Origin: Tenacibaculum haliotis
Lineage (GTDB): Bacteria > Bacteroidota > Bacteroidia > Flavobacteriales > Flavobacteriaceae
Direction of reading: 5' to 3'
Length of the DNA stretch: 64,000 bases
NCBI RefSeq assembly: GCF_025215075.1
Contig: NZ_JAOBTH010000024.1
Coordinates: 1 to 64,000 of the forward strand
Shown here: piece after piece, positions 44,389-53,210 of the stretch
Layout of the letters: the number at the start of each line of letters is the position of its first letter
Numbering within the stretch: position 1 is the first letter of the stretch
Position numbers and translations under genes: made by a program
The notes under the pieces: generated by a model
Databases searched by the model: none
Told to the model about the DNA's origin: nothing
The model's input: the letters and a program-made list of their open reading frames with translations, nothing else

Positions 44389-45531
44389 TTAATGACTCGC
44401 GTCTGCGTGGTCATGTTCTTCTACTGCCATACCAATAAATAAAGCAGAAAGCATTGTAAAAATAAATGCTTGTAAAAAAGCTACTAATAACTCAATAACA
44501 GTTAAGAATAATGTTAACAAGAATGAAATTCCCGTTGCTCCTACTGTACCGAATTCAGCTTTTAACAACACCATAAGTGCTGCAATACCCATTACTACCG
44601 AGTGACCTGCTGTAATGTTAGCAAATAAACGAACTAATAACGAGAATGGTTTAATTAACAAGAAACCTGCTAATTCTAAAACCGCTAATACCGGTCTTAA
44701 TAATTTTGGTACACCTGGCATCCATAATGTATGTGCCCAAAAATCTTTTGTTCCGCTAGAGATATAAACTACTAAAGTAAATAACGCTAAACATACTGTT
44801 ACTGCTATTTGTCCTGTTACATTAAAACCTAATGGTGTTAACCCTAATAAATTTGATATCCAAATAAAGAAAAATACCGTTAATAAATAAGGCATAAACC
44901 TCTTATATTTCTTCTCCCCAATATTTGGTCTTGCAATCTCGTCTCTTACGTAAATAACTAAAGGTTCTAAAACACGACCAACTCCTGTAGGAATTGCTCC
45001 TTTCTTGTAGCCTTTCGCTAAAGAACGAAAACCAAGAACCATTAATAAACCTGCTAATAAGATACCAAATACACTCTTAGTTATAGAAAAATCTAAAACA
45101 GTGTGTGCATTTGTTGCATGATGAGCTTCATCAAAAGCAACATTAGTAGCTCCTTCGTTTAACTCGTATATTTTACTGTGAATTTTTGTTAACTGAACTC
45201 CACCTGCATCAACAATAACATGACCATCATCATTATGATGAAAGCTTGAAGACATAAATGTTTTTAAACCTTTACTTGTCCAAACAATTACAGGTAACGG
45301 AAAACCTACATGATTTTTCTCTCCTGCATCGTTTGTATACGAAAACAAAGAGAAATCGTGAGAATCTGCTAAGTGATGTTTAATATAGTCTTTAATTTCT
45401 TCTTTGGTGTTTACTTTTCCACCATCGCTATCCGAAGATTGCTTATCGTCACCACTAGCAAACACTCCAAATGAAGTAAATACTAATACTAAAACTGTAA
45501 AAAATTTGATAGAATTTTTGGCTATCATCAT
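44389..45531 (-). CDS. atpB: F1Fo ATP synthase a subunit
   Basis: 380 residues from the ATG at 45531, longer than the about 270 of most bacteria because of an N-terminal signal peptide (IKFFTVLVLVFTSFGVFASG) and a periplasmic part of about 120 residues rich in His and Asp, a known feature of this phylum. The helices that touch the c ring follow, with LLVRLFANITAGHSVV holding the essential Arg. The reading frame extends to 45573, but the -7 box at 45571-45578 excludes that start. Confidence 0.95.
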   Translation of the reverse strand: MMIAKNSIKFFTVLVLVFTSFGVFASGDDKQSSDSDGGKVNTKEEIKDYIKHHLADSHDFSLFSYTNDAGEKNHVGFPLPVIVWTSKGLKTFMSSSFHHNDDGHVIVDAGGVQLTKIHSKIYELNEGATNVAFDEAHHATNAHTVLDFSITKSVFGILLAGLLMVLGFRSLAKGYKKGAIPTGVGRVLEPLVIYVRDEIARPNIGEKKYKRFMPYLLTVFFFIWISNLLGLTPLGFNVTGQIAVTVCLALFTLVVYISSGTKDFWAHTLWMPGVPKLLRPVLAVLELAGFLLIKPFSLLVRLFANITAGHSVVMGIAALMVLLKAEFGTVGATGISFLLTLFLTVIELLVAFLQAFIFTMLSALFIGMAVEEHDHADASH

Positions 45532-45570
45532 ACCTTTATAAATATGGGTTATGGTCTCTAAATTTCCGTG

Positions 45571-45599
45571 CAAAGGTACACATTTAATTAAAACTACAA
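45571..45599 (-). promoter_or_regulatory. Promoter of the atpB-E-F-H-A-G operon
   Basis: On the minus strand TTG, an 18-base spacer and TACCTTTG followed by CA. It gives atpB a leader of about 35 bases and allows expression separate from the upstream PorW/bactofilin genes. Confidence 0.7.
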
Positions 45600-45665
45600 A
45601 CCGTTTTTTTATTTAGTTTTTCTATTGTGTTTTCGTCTTATTGTTTTCCTTAAAAAATCACGAAA

Positions 45666-46046
45666 CTATTTGCTATTCAGCAGTTTTGAAACGGCAATCG
45701 CTTCTGAAATTAAAAAAATAAACAACGGAATCACTAACGAAAACCTCTCTGGCTTTGTAAGTTCTTCATTTGCAAAAACCGAAACTTTAAAAATCAGGAC
45801 AAAAAATCCGATTTTTAAAAACACTGAGGCCAAATACGCATACCCAGCTTGGTTTATTAATTTACAGGCTACTAACTCTACAATTGCATAAACAATCACT
45901 GCAGCTATTACATGAAATAGGTAGATTGAAAATAATGAATAAGAAAGATAAATTTCTTTAGACTGTAAAATATAATCGTGTGGAAAATAACTTACTGCAA
46001 ATACTATAAAAATAGCAGCAAGGAAAAACAAAATTCTTTTAATCAT
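45666..46046 (-). CDS. Four-helix membrane protein, DUF6168-like
   Basis: 126 residues with four membrane helices (about 5-20, 36-57, 70-88 and 98-118). By position and pattern it corresponds to the DUF6168 proteins found between atpZ and atpB in Flavobacteriia. It may assist ATP synthase assembly as AtpI does elsewhere, but this rests on position only. It overlaps atpZ by eight bases. Confidence 0.7.
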   Translation of the reverse strand: MIKRILFFLAAIFIVFAVSYFPHDYILQSKEIYLSYSLFSIYLFHVIAAVIVYAIVELVACKLINQAGYAYLASVFLKIGFFVLIFKVSVFANEELTKPERFSLVIPLFIFLISEAIAVSKLLNSK

Positions 46047-46269
46047 TATTTTTTGAAATTTTTGTAACTTGAAGTATCACCGAGAACATTGCTAAAAAAA
46101 CTGCTGCAAGCGTACATATTTTTGAGTATAATTCTCCGTCATTAATATATTGCGTATCTAACCATTTACCTAGTAAGTTACCTAAGTAAATCGTTAAACC
46201 CATTTGAAAAGCAATACTCGTAAACCGAATGTATTTATTAAGCGGTTTTTTCTTTACGTTTTTGCTCAT
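46039..46269 (-). CDS. atpZ: AtpZ/AtpI family protein
   Basis: 76 residues with two membrane helices (about 17-36 and 50-68) joined by a polar loop (GKWLDTQYIND). AtpZ/AtpI proteins assist c-ring assembly or Mg/Ca transport for ATP synthase. Its start overlaps the end of the bactofilin gene by 32 bases. Confidence 0.85.
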   Translation of the reverse strand: MSKNVKKKPLNKYIRFTSIAFQMGLTIYLGNLLGKWLDTQYINDGELYSKICTLAAVFLAMFSVILQVTKISKNND

Positions 46270-46645
46270 CTTTATTTAATTCTTTTACAGCACCCTTCAT
46301 AGCACAAGTTGCGTTAAATGACGCACCTGGCTCTACTGAAAGTTTACCAATAACAACATCTCCATTTATATTTGCTGATGTTTTTACTGTTAACGTATTT
46401 GAAACGATTAATTCTCCAGAAAATTTCCCTTCTACATCGGCATTTGTACACTCTACTTTTCCTTTTACAAAACCAGATTCGCCAATAATAACTCTACCAT
46501 TGGTTTTAATTGTTCCATCTAAAGTTCCATCAATTCTAAAGTCTCCTTCAGAGATAATTTCTCCAGTTATCTGTGTGTTTTTTCCTACAATATTTCTTTC
46601 TGACACTTTGTTATCGCTTGTTTTTTTACTTTCTTTACTAAACAT
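46238..46645 (-). CDS. Bactofilin
   Basis: 135 residues. A right-handed beta-helix core with repeated short strands (GDFRIDGTLDGTIKTNGRVIIG, KVECTNADVEGKFSGELIVS, NINGDVVIGKLSVEPGASF) typical of polymer-forming bactofilins. The N- and C-termini are charged and disordered. Bactofilins polymerise without nucleotide and organise cell shape or polar proteins. Its place between SprE/PorW and the ATP synthase genes is conserved in the phylum as far as I recall. Confidence 0.92.
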   Translation of the reverse strand: MFSKESKKTSDNKVSERNIVGKNTQITGEIISEGDFRIDGTLDGTIKTNGRVIIGESGFVKGKVECTNADVEGKFSGELIVSNTLTVKTSANINGDVVIGKLSVEPGASFNATCAMKGAVKELNKDEQKRKEKTA

Positions 46646-46669
46646 ATTTAGGGGAGTTAGGATGTTATT

Positions 46670-48898
46670 TTATTTTTTTAATTGATCTAATATTTCTTTT
46701 GCCTTTATACCTTCCTCTTTTGTAGCATAACTAACCGCTACAAATTCTAAGGCTTTTTTATACGTTTCTTTATCTTTATATTTACCTAAAGACAAGGCTT
46801 TTAGGAGTGCGAATTTAGGAATTAATTTCGAATTAGCATTTACTACCGACAAACTATCTACCTGACCTACAACGTTTTCAAACTTATTTTGCTTATACAA
46901 ATAGTAAATTTCTTTGTATTTATTTAATACAATATCTTCCTCTTTATCTTCTATTAACTTTTTATTCGGATGCAATATTATTTTAGCAAACGTAGTTTTC
47001 GGGTATTTATTTAAGATAACATCTTTGTATAAATTTGCCTTTTCTTGATTACCTATACTTGTATAAATTTGATATAAATGATAGCTTATTGGTAATTCTA
47101 ATTCGTTATTTACTTTCTCTTTTTGTAAGCGCTCTAAATTTTTAACAGCAAGAGTCGTATTCTTAAATTGCTCTTTATAAATTAAACCTAATTGATATAA
47201 AGCATTATTACGTGCTTCTTTTAAATTTGCTATTACTTTTTTATCCGTAGGAATTTCATCTAAATAAGTAGCTAACTCATATCGTATATTCACAACAGGT
47301 TCGGTAGTATTATCAACAACATCATTAATTAAACTTGCTGATTTATCTGATAATCGCCAATTGTCTTCTAGCGGACGTGTACCCCAAACTCTTTGAAAAT
47401 CTGCTTTTCCAAAACCTAAAGCTTGTGTGTTGTAAAAATACCACTTGCCTTTATTATTCGTATTATTTATAGATGCTCCGCCGCCAAAAGAACTTCCGAA
47501 ATTTTGTGCATTTAATAATTGCTGCTTATTCGCCTCGTCTTCAGCCTTAATTCTTTCAATATAGCTTTCAAAAAATGCAGTTTGCTCATCTTTTGTCATT
47601 GCAGCAAGCTTTAAAATACTATCGTTATTTTTAACAAGTGCTTCGTGTATTCTTAACGTTGTTAATCCTTTATTTTTTCTTCGGATCCTTCTAATCCTTT
47701 TTTCTTGATCAAACTCTTTTGATGTAACTTGTAAAACACTATCGTAGTACGAACCTGCTAATAAGTAGTTTTCTTTATCAAATGCAATATTCCCTAAACT
47801 TTCGTAGGCATATGTTTTCTGATAATTATTATTAGTTTTTGCAGCTATTGATTTTTCAAAATAATTAACTGCATTTGCTATTTTATTTCTACCAACTTCT
47901 AAAACACCAGCCTGATAATAAAGTGCGTTTAAAAACTTACGGTTATCCGAATCTCTGATGAGTTTTTTTAACCTTGCTAAAACAATTATTGAAGCTGAAT
48001 CGTTTTCAGTATTCTTAGCCATTTCAATATTTGCTCGAATACGATATTTATACGGAGCTTTTTTTGTTGCTGCTAATTTATTAAACACCACTCTTGCTGA
48101 ATCTCTATAATTTAACTCACTATAAATTTGCCCTAATACAAACATATTACGAGCTGCTTGCTCTTTATTTTTAAATATTTTTGAGGCTGCTGTTAAATGT
48201 TCAATTACTTTTTGAATGGTATCTGTTTTTTGATACGCCATTGCCATTGCAGTATGTGCCTGTTCTCTTATTTCATCAGGAAGTTCGGCTTCATTTTCTT
48301 CAAGTTCTAGTAAGAATTTTAAAGATTCTATCGCTAGTTTTTCATTGTCTAAACGGATATTTGTTTTTGCTCTCCAAATTTTTGTTTCGCTAATTAAACT
48401 AGCATTCGGATAATTTACAATAATGTAGTTAAAAGCTTCAATTGCAGGTATAAAACGCTGGGTATAATATCTAGATTTACCTAATAATAAATAAGCATCA
48501 TCTATTTGACGATTTTTTTCATAACCGTTTATATTCATTGAATGCTTCTGAATTGCTTTAACTGCTTTTTCTTCTGCCTTATCAAATGAGGTTAAGTTTT
48601 CAACCTCCTCTTCTTCATTTTCATTAAAGCCTGTGCCAGGTTGTAAAACAGGAACTATTATTTTGTTTTCATCAAAACTAATTGGTTCTATTTGTAAGCG
48701 TTTCCAAAAATTATCTTCATACTTACTTTCAATTTCTTGTAACCCTTTTAAATAGGCTTGCTCTCCATTAAACAGCACATTGTATTTTGTAGTAAGTGCG
48801 TGAAAATTTCGATTTAAAAAAGCGTCTTTTTTTGCACTACACGAATACATTATTGCTAAAAGCAGACTGAAAACTAATAATTTGGAAAGTTTATTCAT
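46670..48898 (-). CDS. porW: TPR lipoprotein SprE/PorW (type IX secretion, gliding)
   Basis: 742 residues. A lipoprotein signal with lipobox MYSC (Cys20), then RNFHALTTKYNVLFNGEQAYLKG, a mark of SprE/PorW, and TPR repeats to the C-terminus (AYLLLGKSRYYTQRFIPAIEAFNYI near 130; ARNMFVLGQIYSELNYRDSARVVFNKL near 245). In Flavobacterium johnsoniae SprE is needed for gliding and type IX secretion, and PorW is thought to link the outer-membrane translocon with the motor. It leads a minus-strand cluster with the bactofilin 24 bases behind. Name by homology. Confidence 0.85.
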   Translation of the reverse strand: MNKLSKLLVFSLLLAIMYSCSAKKDAFLNRNFHALTTKYNVLFNGEQAYLKGLQEIESKYEDNFWKRLQIEPISFDENKIIVPVLQPGTGFNENEEEEVENLTSFDKAEEKAVKAIQKHSMNINGYEKNRQIDDAYLLLGKSRYYTQRFIPAIEAFNYIIVNYPNASLISETKIWRAKTNIRLDNEKLAIESLKFLLELEENEAELPDEIREQAHTAMAMAYQKTDTIQKVIEHLTAASKIFKNKEQAARNMFVLGQIYSELNYRDSARVVFNKLAATKKAPYKYRIRANIEMAKNTENDSASIIVLARLKKLIRDSDNRKFLNALYYQAGVLEVGRNKIANAVNYFEKSIAAKTNNNYQKTYAYESLGNIAFDKENYLLAGSYYDSVLQVTSKEFDQEKRIRRIRRKNKGLTTLRIHEALVKNNDSILKLAAMTKDEQTAFFESYIERIKAEDEANKQQLLNAQNFGSSFGGGASINNTNNKGKWYFYNTQALGFGKADFQRVWGTRPLEDNWRLSDKSASLINDVVDNTTEPVVNIRYELATYLDEIPTDKKVIANLKEARNNALYQLGLIYKEQFKNTTLAVKNLERLQKEKVNNELELPISYHLYQIYTSIGNQEKANLYKDVILNKYPKTTFAKIILHPNKKLIEDKEEDIVLNKYKEIYYLYKQNKFENVVGQVDSLSVVNANSKLIPKFALLKALSLGKYKDKETYKKALEFVAVSYATKEEGIKAKEILDQLKK

Positions 48899-49002
48899 AT
48901 AGTTATACTTTTACTGTACAACAACTATAATTGTAAGTTTATTGCATGTAAAAACGTAAAAATAACAATAAAAAGATAATTTTTACACACCTTGTGTAAA
49001 TT

Positions 49003-49054
49003 TAAAAAAGAAAAAAGGAGCTAAACAATGTATTTTACACTTCGTTTAGCTCCT
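49003..49054 (-). terminator. Terminator of the ABC transporter operon
   Basis: On the minus strand AGGAGCTAAAC and GTTTAGCTCCT form an 11-pair stem followed by TTTTTTC and further T. Confidence 0.75.
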
Positions 49055-49070
49055 AATCTATAAATATTTT

Positions 49071-49766
49071 CTATACAGAAAAATAATCTTCTAGCTCTTT
49101 TAAAGTTTCTGGTGAGGTATTAATATCTTTCACCACATTTCCTTTATCTAAAACAACTATTCGCTCACAAACATCTGTTACATGGCTTAAATCGTGACTA
49201 GAAACCAATACGGTAACTTCTTTGTTTTCAGTTAAGTTTTTGAGGATTTTTTTTAATCTAATTTGAGTTGTTGGATCTAAATTAGCAAAAGGCTCATCTA
49301 AAATTATTACCTGCGGATTTCCCATTAAAGCGGCTACAATTCCTGCTTTTTTCTGATTTCCTTTACTTAAATCTCGTAAGTATTTTTTCTTCCCTAAAAT
49401 CTCTTCGTTAAAAAACTCATCAAAAGGAGCTAAAAAAGAAGCAACATCTGCTTTATTCATTCCTCGTAAATCACCAATAAAATCGAAGTACTCTTCTGGA
49501 GTTAAGTATCCTATTAAAAAAGATTCATCTATAAATGATCCTGTAAAAGTTTTCCAATCTTCGCTTTTATTTACAACAACATCGTTGTTTGTAATTTCTC
49601 CAGTTGTTGGACGAATTAAATCTAACAAAATATTGAATAATGTAGTTTTTCCTGCACCATTATTCCCTACTAAACCAAAGCTTTGTCCGCGAGGTATATC
49701 TACTCGTTCTACATTTAAAACTTCTGCTTGTCCGTATTTTTTTGAAACTGTATTTATTGTAATCAT
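49071..49766 (-). CDS. ABC transporter ATP-binding protein
   Basis: 231 residues with Walker A (GNNGAGKTT, near 34-42), signature (LSKGNQKK, near 133), Walker B (VIILDEPFANLDP, near 153) and the H-loop (SSHDLSH). The substrate is unknown. It lies 26 bases downstream of the DUF5687 permease gene and the two form one exporter-like unit. Confidence 0.9.
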   Translation of the reverse strand: MITINTVSKKYGQAEVLNVERVDIPRGQSFGLVGNNGAGKTTLFNILLDLIRPTTGEITNNDVVVNKSEDWKTFTGSFIDESFLIGYLTPEEYFDFIGDLRGMNKADVASFLAPFDEFFNEEILGKKKYLRDLSKGNQKKAGIVAALMGNPQVIILDEPFANLDPTTQIRLKKILKNLTENKEVTVLVSSHDLSHVTDVCERIVVLDKGNVVKDINTSPETLKELEDYFSV

Positions 49767-49792
49767 AATGTTTTCTTTAAGGTTTGGTTTAT

Positions 49793-51259
49793 TTATGCTT
49801 CTTTTCCGAAAGCATTAATCATAGCGTATTTGTCTTTGATATATTTTTTTTCTATCAAATTCATAAAGTAGTTTTTAAATACTAATCCGACTACTCCTAT
49901 TAAAGCAACTAAAATATAGCCAGAATTATAACCAACAAAACTGTTGAATATCCAAAATATAGCCATTGGCAATAACATTAATGGTATAACAATAAGAAAT
50001 TGTGTTGCACTTGTTCCTTGGGTATTACCAAAACCTCCTTTAGTTAAATCGATTCGTTTTCTATTAAAAGATCCTGCGTATAACAAAAACAATGAATTAA
50101 AACCAATATTAAAAATAGCACCCACGGTGATCATTAAAAATATTTTTGTTCCGAAGTATAAATAAGGAAAACTTAAAAAGTATAATATTGTAGTCATTGC
50201 AACCATTAAAAACCATTTAGAATCTAAGAATTTACGGTATCTAAAACTCTGACTCATTAACATTTTATAATGTGCACTGTCCCAAGCAGGAATGAACTGT
50301 CCGTAATTTAATGTAAAACCACCTGTTACAAACAAGCCTGCAAACATTAACATGGCTGGCATGTCTTGATATGTTTTTTGCGTAAAGAAAATCAATCCAT
50401 AAAAAAGAAATAAGAACGACATTAAAAAGACTGTTTTTGTTCTTTTGTTTCTCCAAATTAATCGAATGTCGTTTTTTATAAACGGCGAAATATCTCCTAA
50501 TTTCTCTGTCCAAGATAAATCTGCTGTATTTGCTTCTTCGGTTTTTATTGCAACCAAATCATCTAAATATACTCTAGATCTTAATAGTTTAAAATTCACA
50601 TAATATAACACTGCTGCAATAATTATAGGAACAAATACTAAAATAGAATTCGCAACAATTGCATCAAATATTAATTGACTGTAAACAGATACATCAAAAC
50701 TTGTAAATTGTTGTAATGTTGCTAAGCCTACTAATAACGTAACAATAAATGCAAATACTTTATTGTTTTTGTTGATTAAAAAATTTAAAAAATTAATTGC
50801 TTGAATTACAAAGAACATAGCGACTAACCATCCTAAAACTCCTATGGTATTATAATCTTGCATTATTAAAACAACCGAAAACGGAATGTAAAAAAACAAT
50901 GACAAGAAGTTGAATCCTGAAAAGGCTGATTTCCCTAAAACATAATGTACTAATTTCTCTTTTTTAATAGGAAGAATCAATAATGGTTTAATATTCATTA
51001 CTGGTAATTTTTGCATCAAGTAGCGGAAAACTAAATCTCCGAGAATAACAAAAACTAACATTGAATTTACAATTTGTAACGGATCTTGTTCTGGAAATAA
51101 TTTCTTTAAAATAAAATATCCTCCAACTCCAATACTTAAAAAGGCAGCTACCATATAAAGAACAAAAAAGCCCATTATTATTTTTAAAGCAATTCCTTTT
51201 TGCCAATATGAAGAACGAAAATATTGTTTCCATTCTAGTTTTAAAAAGTGTGCAATCAT
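49793..51259 (-). CDS. DUF5687 family ABC transporter permease
   Basis: 488 residues with a cytoplasmic N-terminal segment (FLKLEWKQYFRSSYW) and about 12 membrane helices, interrupted by a soluble stretch near residue 235-270. This is the DUF5687 family, the fused permease of ABC-2-type systems in Bacteroidota. It pairs with the ATPase directly downstream. The exported compound is unknown. Confidence 0.85.
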   Translation of the reverse strand: MIAHFLKLEWKQYFRSSYWQKGIALKIIMGFFVLYMVAAFLSIGVGGYFILKKLFPEQDPLQIVNSMLVFVILGDLVFRYLMQKLPVMNIKPLLILPIKKEKLVHYVLGKSAFSGFNFLSLFFYIPFSVVLIMQDYNTIGVLGWLVAMFFVIQAINFLNFLINKNNKVFAFIVTLLVGLATLQQFTSFDVSVYSQLIFDAIVANSILVFVPIIIAAVLYYVNFKLLRSRVYLDDLVAIKTEEANTADLSWTEKLGDISPFIKNDIRLIWRNKRTKTVFLMSFLFLFYGLIFFTQKTYQDMPAMLMFAGLFVTGGFTLNYGQFIPAWDSAHYKMLMSQSFRYRKFLDSKWFLMVAMTTILYFLSFPYLYFGTKIFLMITVGAIFNIGFNSLFLLYAGSFNRKRIDLTKGGFGNTQGTSATQFLIVIPLMLLPMAIFWIFNSFVGYNSGYILVALIGVVGLVFKNYFMNLIEKKYIKDKYAMINAFGKEA

Positions 51260-51316
51260 TTGGTTAAATTATTAATTGATTATTTAATTAGTATCATTTA
51301 TCAAGTATTTGTTACA

Positions 51317-51350
51317 TAAAAAAGCATCAATTTTAAAAATTGATGCTTTT
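51317..51350 (-). terminator. Terminator between DUF1761 and DUF5687 genes
   Basis: AAAGCATCAATTTT and AAAATTGATGCTTTT form a 14-pair stem with A and T runs either side, so it acts in the minus direction after the DUF1761 gene. Confidence 0.75.
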
Positions 51351-51373
51351 ACTAATTCATATTTCTACGCCAT

Positions 51374-51871
51374 TTATGCCCATTGACAAATAACACCTCC
51401 CATAAGCGCAAGTGTTACTACCCAATATCCTGCATTAATAGCCACATATTTAAAGCTTTTTCTTTCAAATAATGCTTGGGTTCCTAAAATTGGTAATCCT
51501 ATTAATAATCCTATCATAGTACCATGAAGTGCACCGTGACCAAAAGTTCTAAATCGGTCTCCATAATTAGCCATAAATTTCTGAACGTAAATAAATGCAT
51601 CACCTGTTTGCTCTGCAAAGCCAGGCTCTCCCATTAAGGTAGATTGTACTCCCCATTGATGAATTACTAATGTTTGTAAAACAAATGCCATTAAAAAACT
51701 CAACACATATGATAATCCAAAAATCAATGCCATATTCGATCCTTTCATCGACTCATCTGTAAAGCCAACTTCTTTCATCCATGCGTTTTTAAAAAGTGGT
51801 CCATACCAAATAAATCCTACTACTAACGGAACTAATCCAGCAATTGCTGTAATTAAAAAATTAAATTTCAT
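51374..51871 (-). CDS. DUF1761 family membrane protein
   Basis: 165 residues from the ATG at 51871. Four membrane helices, with GFIWYGPLFKNAWMKEVGF after the first, the DUF1761 hallmark. The function of the family is unknown. A frame extension of nine codons to 51898 lacks family support. Confidence 0.82.
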   Translation of the reverse strand: MKFNFLITAIAGLVPLVVGFIWYGPLFKNAWMKEVGFTDESMKGSNMALIFGLSYVLSFLMAFVLQTLVIHQWGVQSTLMGEPGFAEQTGDAFIYVQKFMANYGDRFRTFGHGALHGTMIGLLIGLPILGTQALFERKSFKYVAINAGYWVVTLALMGGVICQWA

Positions 51872-51898
51872 AAATATAAAGTTTTGATTTGTATCCAA

Positions 51899-52118
51899 AT
51901 ATAACGATTACTATTTAACTACACATAACAACTCCTTTAATTATCAACAAGTTACAAATAGATATTCTTTTAAAAAAAATAGTTTTACAGTCACTTTACA
52001 CACAAATTAATACCATTCACACATATCTGGTTTCGTAAAATATATTTTCATTGCATATTTGTACTATAATACACAAGGGGAATCATATTGGTTAATTGGG
52101 GGATTAATCAATAATGAA
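51899..52118. other. Intergenic region with G-tract motif
   Basis: No gene. At 52077-52080 GGGG and at 52098-52102 GGGGG occur, the second within GGGGGATTAATCAATAA (52098-52114), identical to 1121-1137. An imperfect -7 box CATATTTG lies at 52054-52061. With the terminator at 52119 this could be a small RNA of about 90 bases. Nothing else was seen in 51899-52040. Confidence 0.4.
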
Positions 52119-52155
52119 AAAAAACCACTACTTAAAAAAGTAGTGGTTTTTTTTT
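52119..52155 (+). terminator. Strong terminator after the G-tract motif
   Basis: AACCACTACTT and AAGTAGTGGTT form an 11-pair stem with a four-base loop and nine T on the plus strand. No plus-strand gene precedes it, which is why a small RNA is suspected. Confidence 0.75.
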
Positions 52156-52179
52156 GCAATTAGCTTAACTATAAAACAT

Positions 52180-52213
52180 AAAAAAAGCTCAAACAATAAT
52201 TTGTTTGAGCTTT
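52180..52213 (-). terminator. Terminator of rplU-rpmA
   Basis: AGCTCAAACAA and TTGTTTGAGCT form an 11-pair stem, with six T on the minus strand. Confidence 0.8.
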
Positions 52214-52237
52214 AATTTATTAAATCAAAAATATTTC

Positions 52238-52498
52238 TTAAGCCTCGAAAGGAGTTATAGAAACATATGATCTGTTATTTCTTTTCTTTTGGAATTTTAC
52301 AACACCATCAACTTTAGCATGTAAAGTATGATCTTTCCCCATGTAAACATTTTCACCTGGGTTGTGAGTTGTTCCTCTTTGACGAACAATAATGTTCCCT
52401 GCAATTGCAGCTTGTCCTCCAAAAATCTTTACTCCTAGTCGTTTCGATTCTGATTCTCTACCATTCTTCGAACTACCGACACCTTTTTTATGAGCCAT
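52238..52498 (-). CDS. rpmA: 50S ribosomal protein bL27
   Basis: 86 residues. [20 protein letters not shown] at the N-terminus, then [18 protein letters not shown] and [12 protein letters not shown], as in all bL27. There is no Firmicutes-type N-terminal extension needing cleavage. It sits close to the peptidyl-transferase centre. It is 22 bases downstream of rplU. Confidence 0.97.
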   Translation of the reverse strand: MAHKKGVGSSKNGRESESKRLGVKIFGGQAAIAGNIIVRQRGTTHNPGENVYMGKDHTLHAKVDGVVKFQKKRNNRSYVSITPFEA

Positions 52499-52520
52499 CT
52501 CTCTAAGTTTTTAAAGTTAA

Positions 52521-53006
52521 TTATTTGCTTAACGCTTCAATTAATTCAGCTTTCTTTAAAGAAGTATATCCAGTGATACCTGATTCTTTAGCTAAAGCTT
52601 TTAATTCAGCAACAGTCATTGAACTTAAGTCCTTAGATTCCGCTTTCACTTCTACTTTAGGAGCTGCCGCTTTAGTTACTGTTTTTTTAGCACCAGATGC
52701 AGCAATACCTTCGATTTGAATCTCAGTTAAATACTGTCTGTGTCCGTTTTTCTTCTTGTAACCTTTTCTTCTTTTCTTCTTGAAAACGATTACTTTATCA
52801 CCTTTTAAGTGACGTAATACCTTTGCAGTTACTCCTGCACCTGTTATAGCTGGGGCGCCAATAGTTACGTTCCCTTTGTCTTCAATTAGCATTACATTAT
52901 CAAAAATTACTTCTGATCCTTCTGCGTCTTGTAAACGGTGTACGAATACCTTTTGGTCTTTTGCTACTTTAAATTGCTGCCCTGCTATCTCTACGATTGC
53001 GTACAT
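52521..53006 (-). CDS. rplU: 50S ribosomal protein bL21 with C-terminal extension
   Basis: 161 residues, against about 103 for a typical bL21. The core (1-103) has MYAIVEIAGQQFKV and KKKRRKGYKKKNGHRQ. An Ala/Lys linker leads to a helical domain (about 128-161: MTVAELKALAKESGI followed by LKKAELIEALS) that looks like the SAP/Rho N-terminal helix-extended-loop-helix, a nucleic-acid-binding motif. The same extension is not seen in standard proteobacterial bL21. Role of the tail unknown. First gene of the rplU-rpmA operon. Confidence 0.93.
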   Translation of the reverse strand: MYAIVEIAGQQFKVAKDQKVFVHRLQDAEGSEVIFDNVMLIEDKGNVTIGAPAITGAGVTAKVLRHLKGDKVIVFKKKRRKGYKKKNGHRQYLTEIQIEGIAASGAKKTVTKAAAPKVEVKAESKDLSSMTVAELKALAKESGITGYTSLKKAELIEALSK

Positions 53007-53060
53007 ACTTTTTGTTTTGCGTTATACTTGTTTAACACTTTCCTAATGAAAATGCGGATG

Positions 53061-53068
53061 CAAATATA
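53061..53068 (-). promoter_or_regulatory. -7 box of rplU
   Basis: TATATTTG followed by CA on the minus strand, giving a leader of about 50 bases before rplU. No TTG at the right distance. Confidence 0.5.
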
Positions 53069-53210
53069 CGTTTTTTCATGACAAATAAGCTCTAATTCAG
53101 AAAATTAATACTCAATTTAAAAAAAACAAATTATTCTACTTTATTACTGTAACGAATAACTTAATTTCACGTCCCATAGATCAAAATCAGTTAAAACTAA
53201 AATTTTATCA

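Noticed and set aside
45625..45891. An 88-codon plus-strand frame near atpB
   Set aside because: It is antisense to the four-helix DUF6168-like gene, which fits the operon spacing.
52114..52143. A nine-codon frame (MKKNHYLKK) after the G-tract motif
   Set aside because: Its codons are the stem of the terminator; coding is unlikely.
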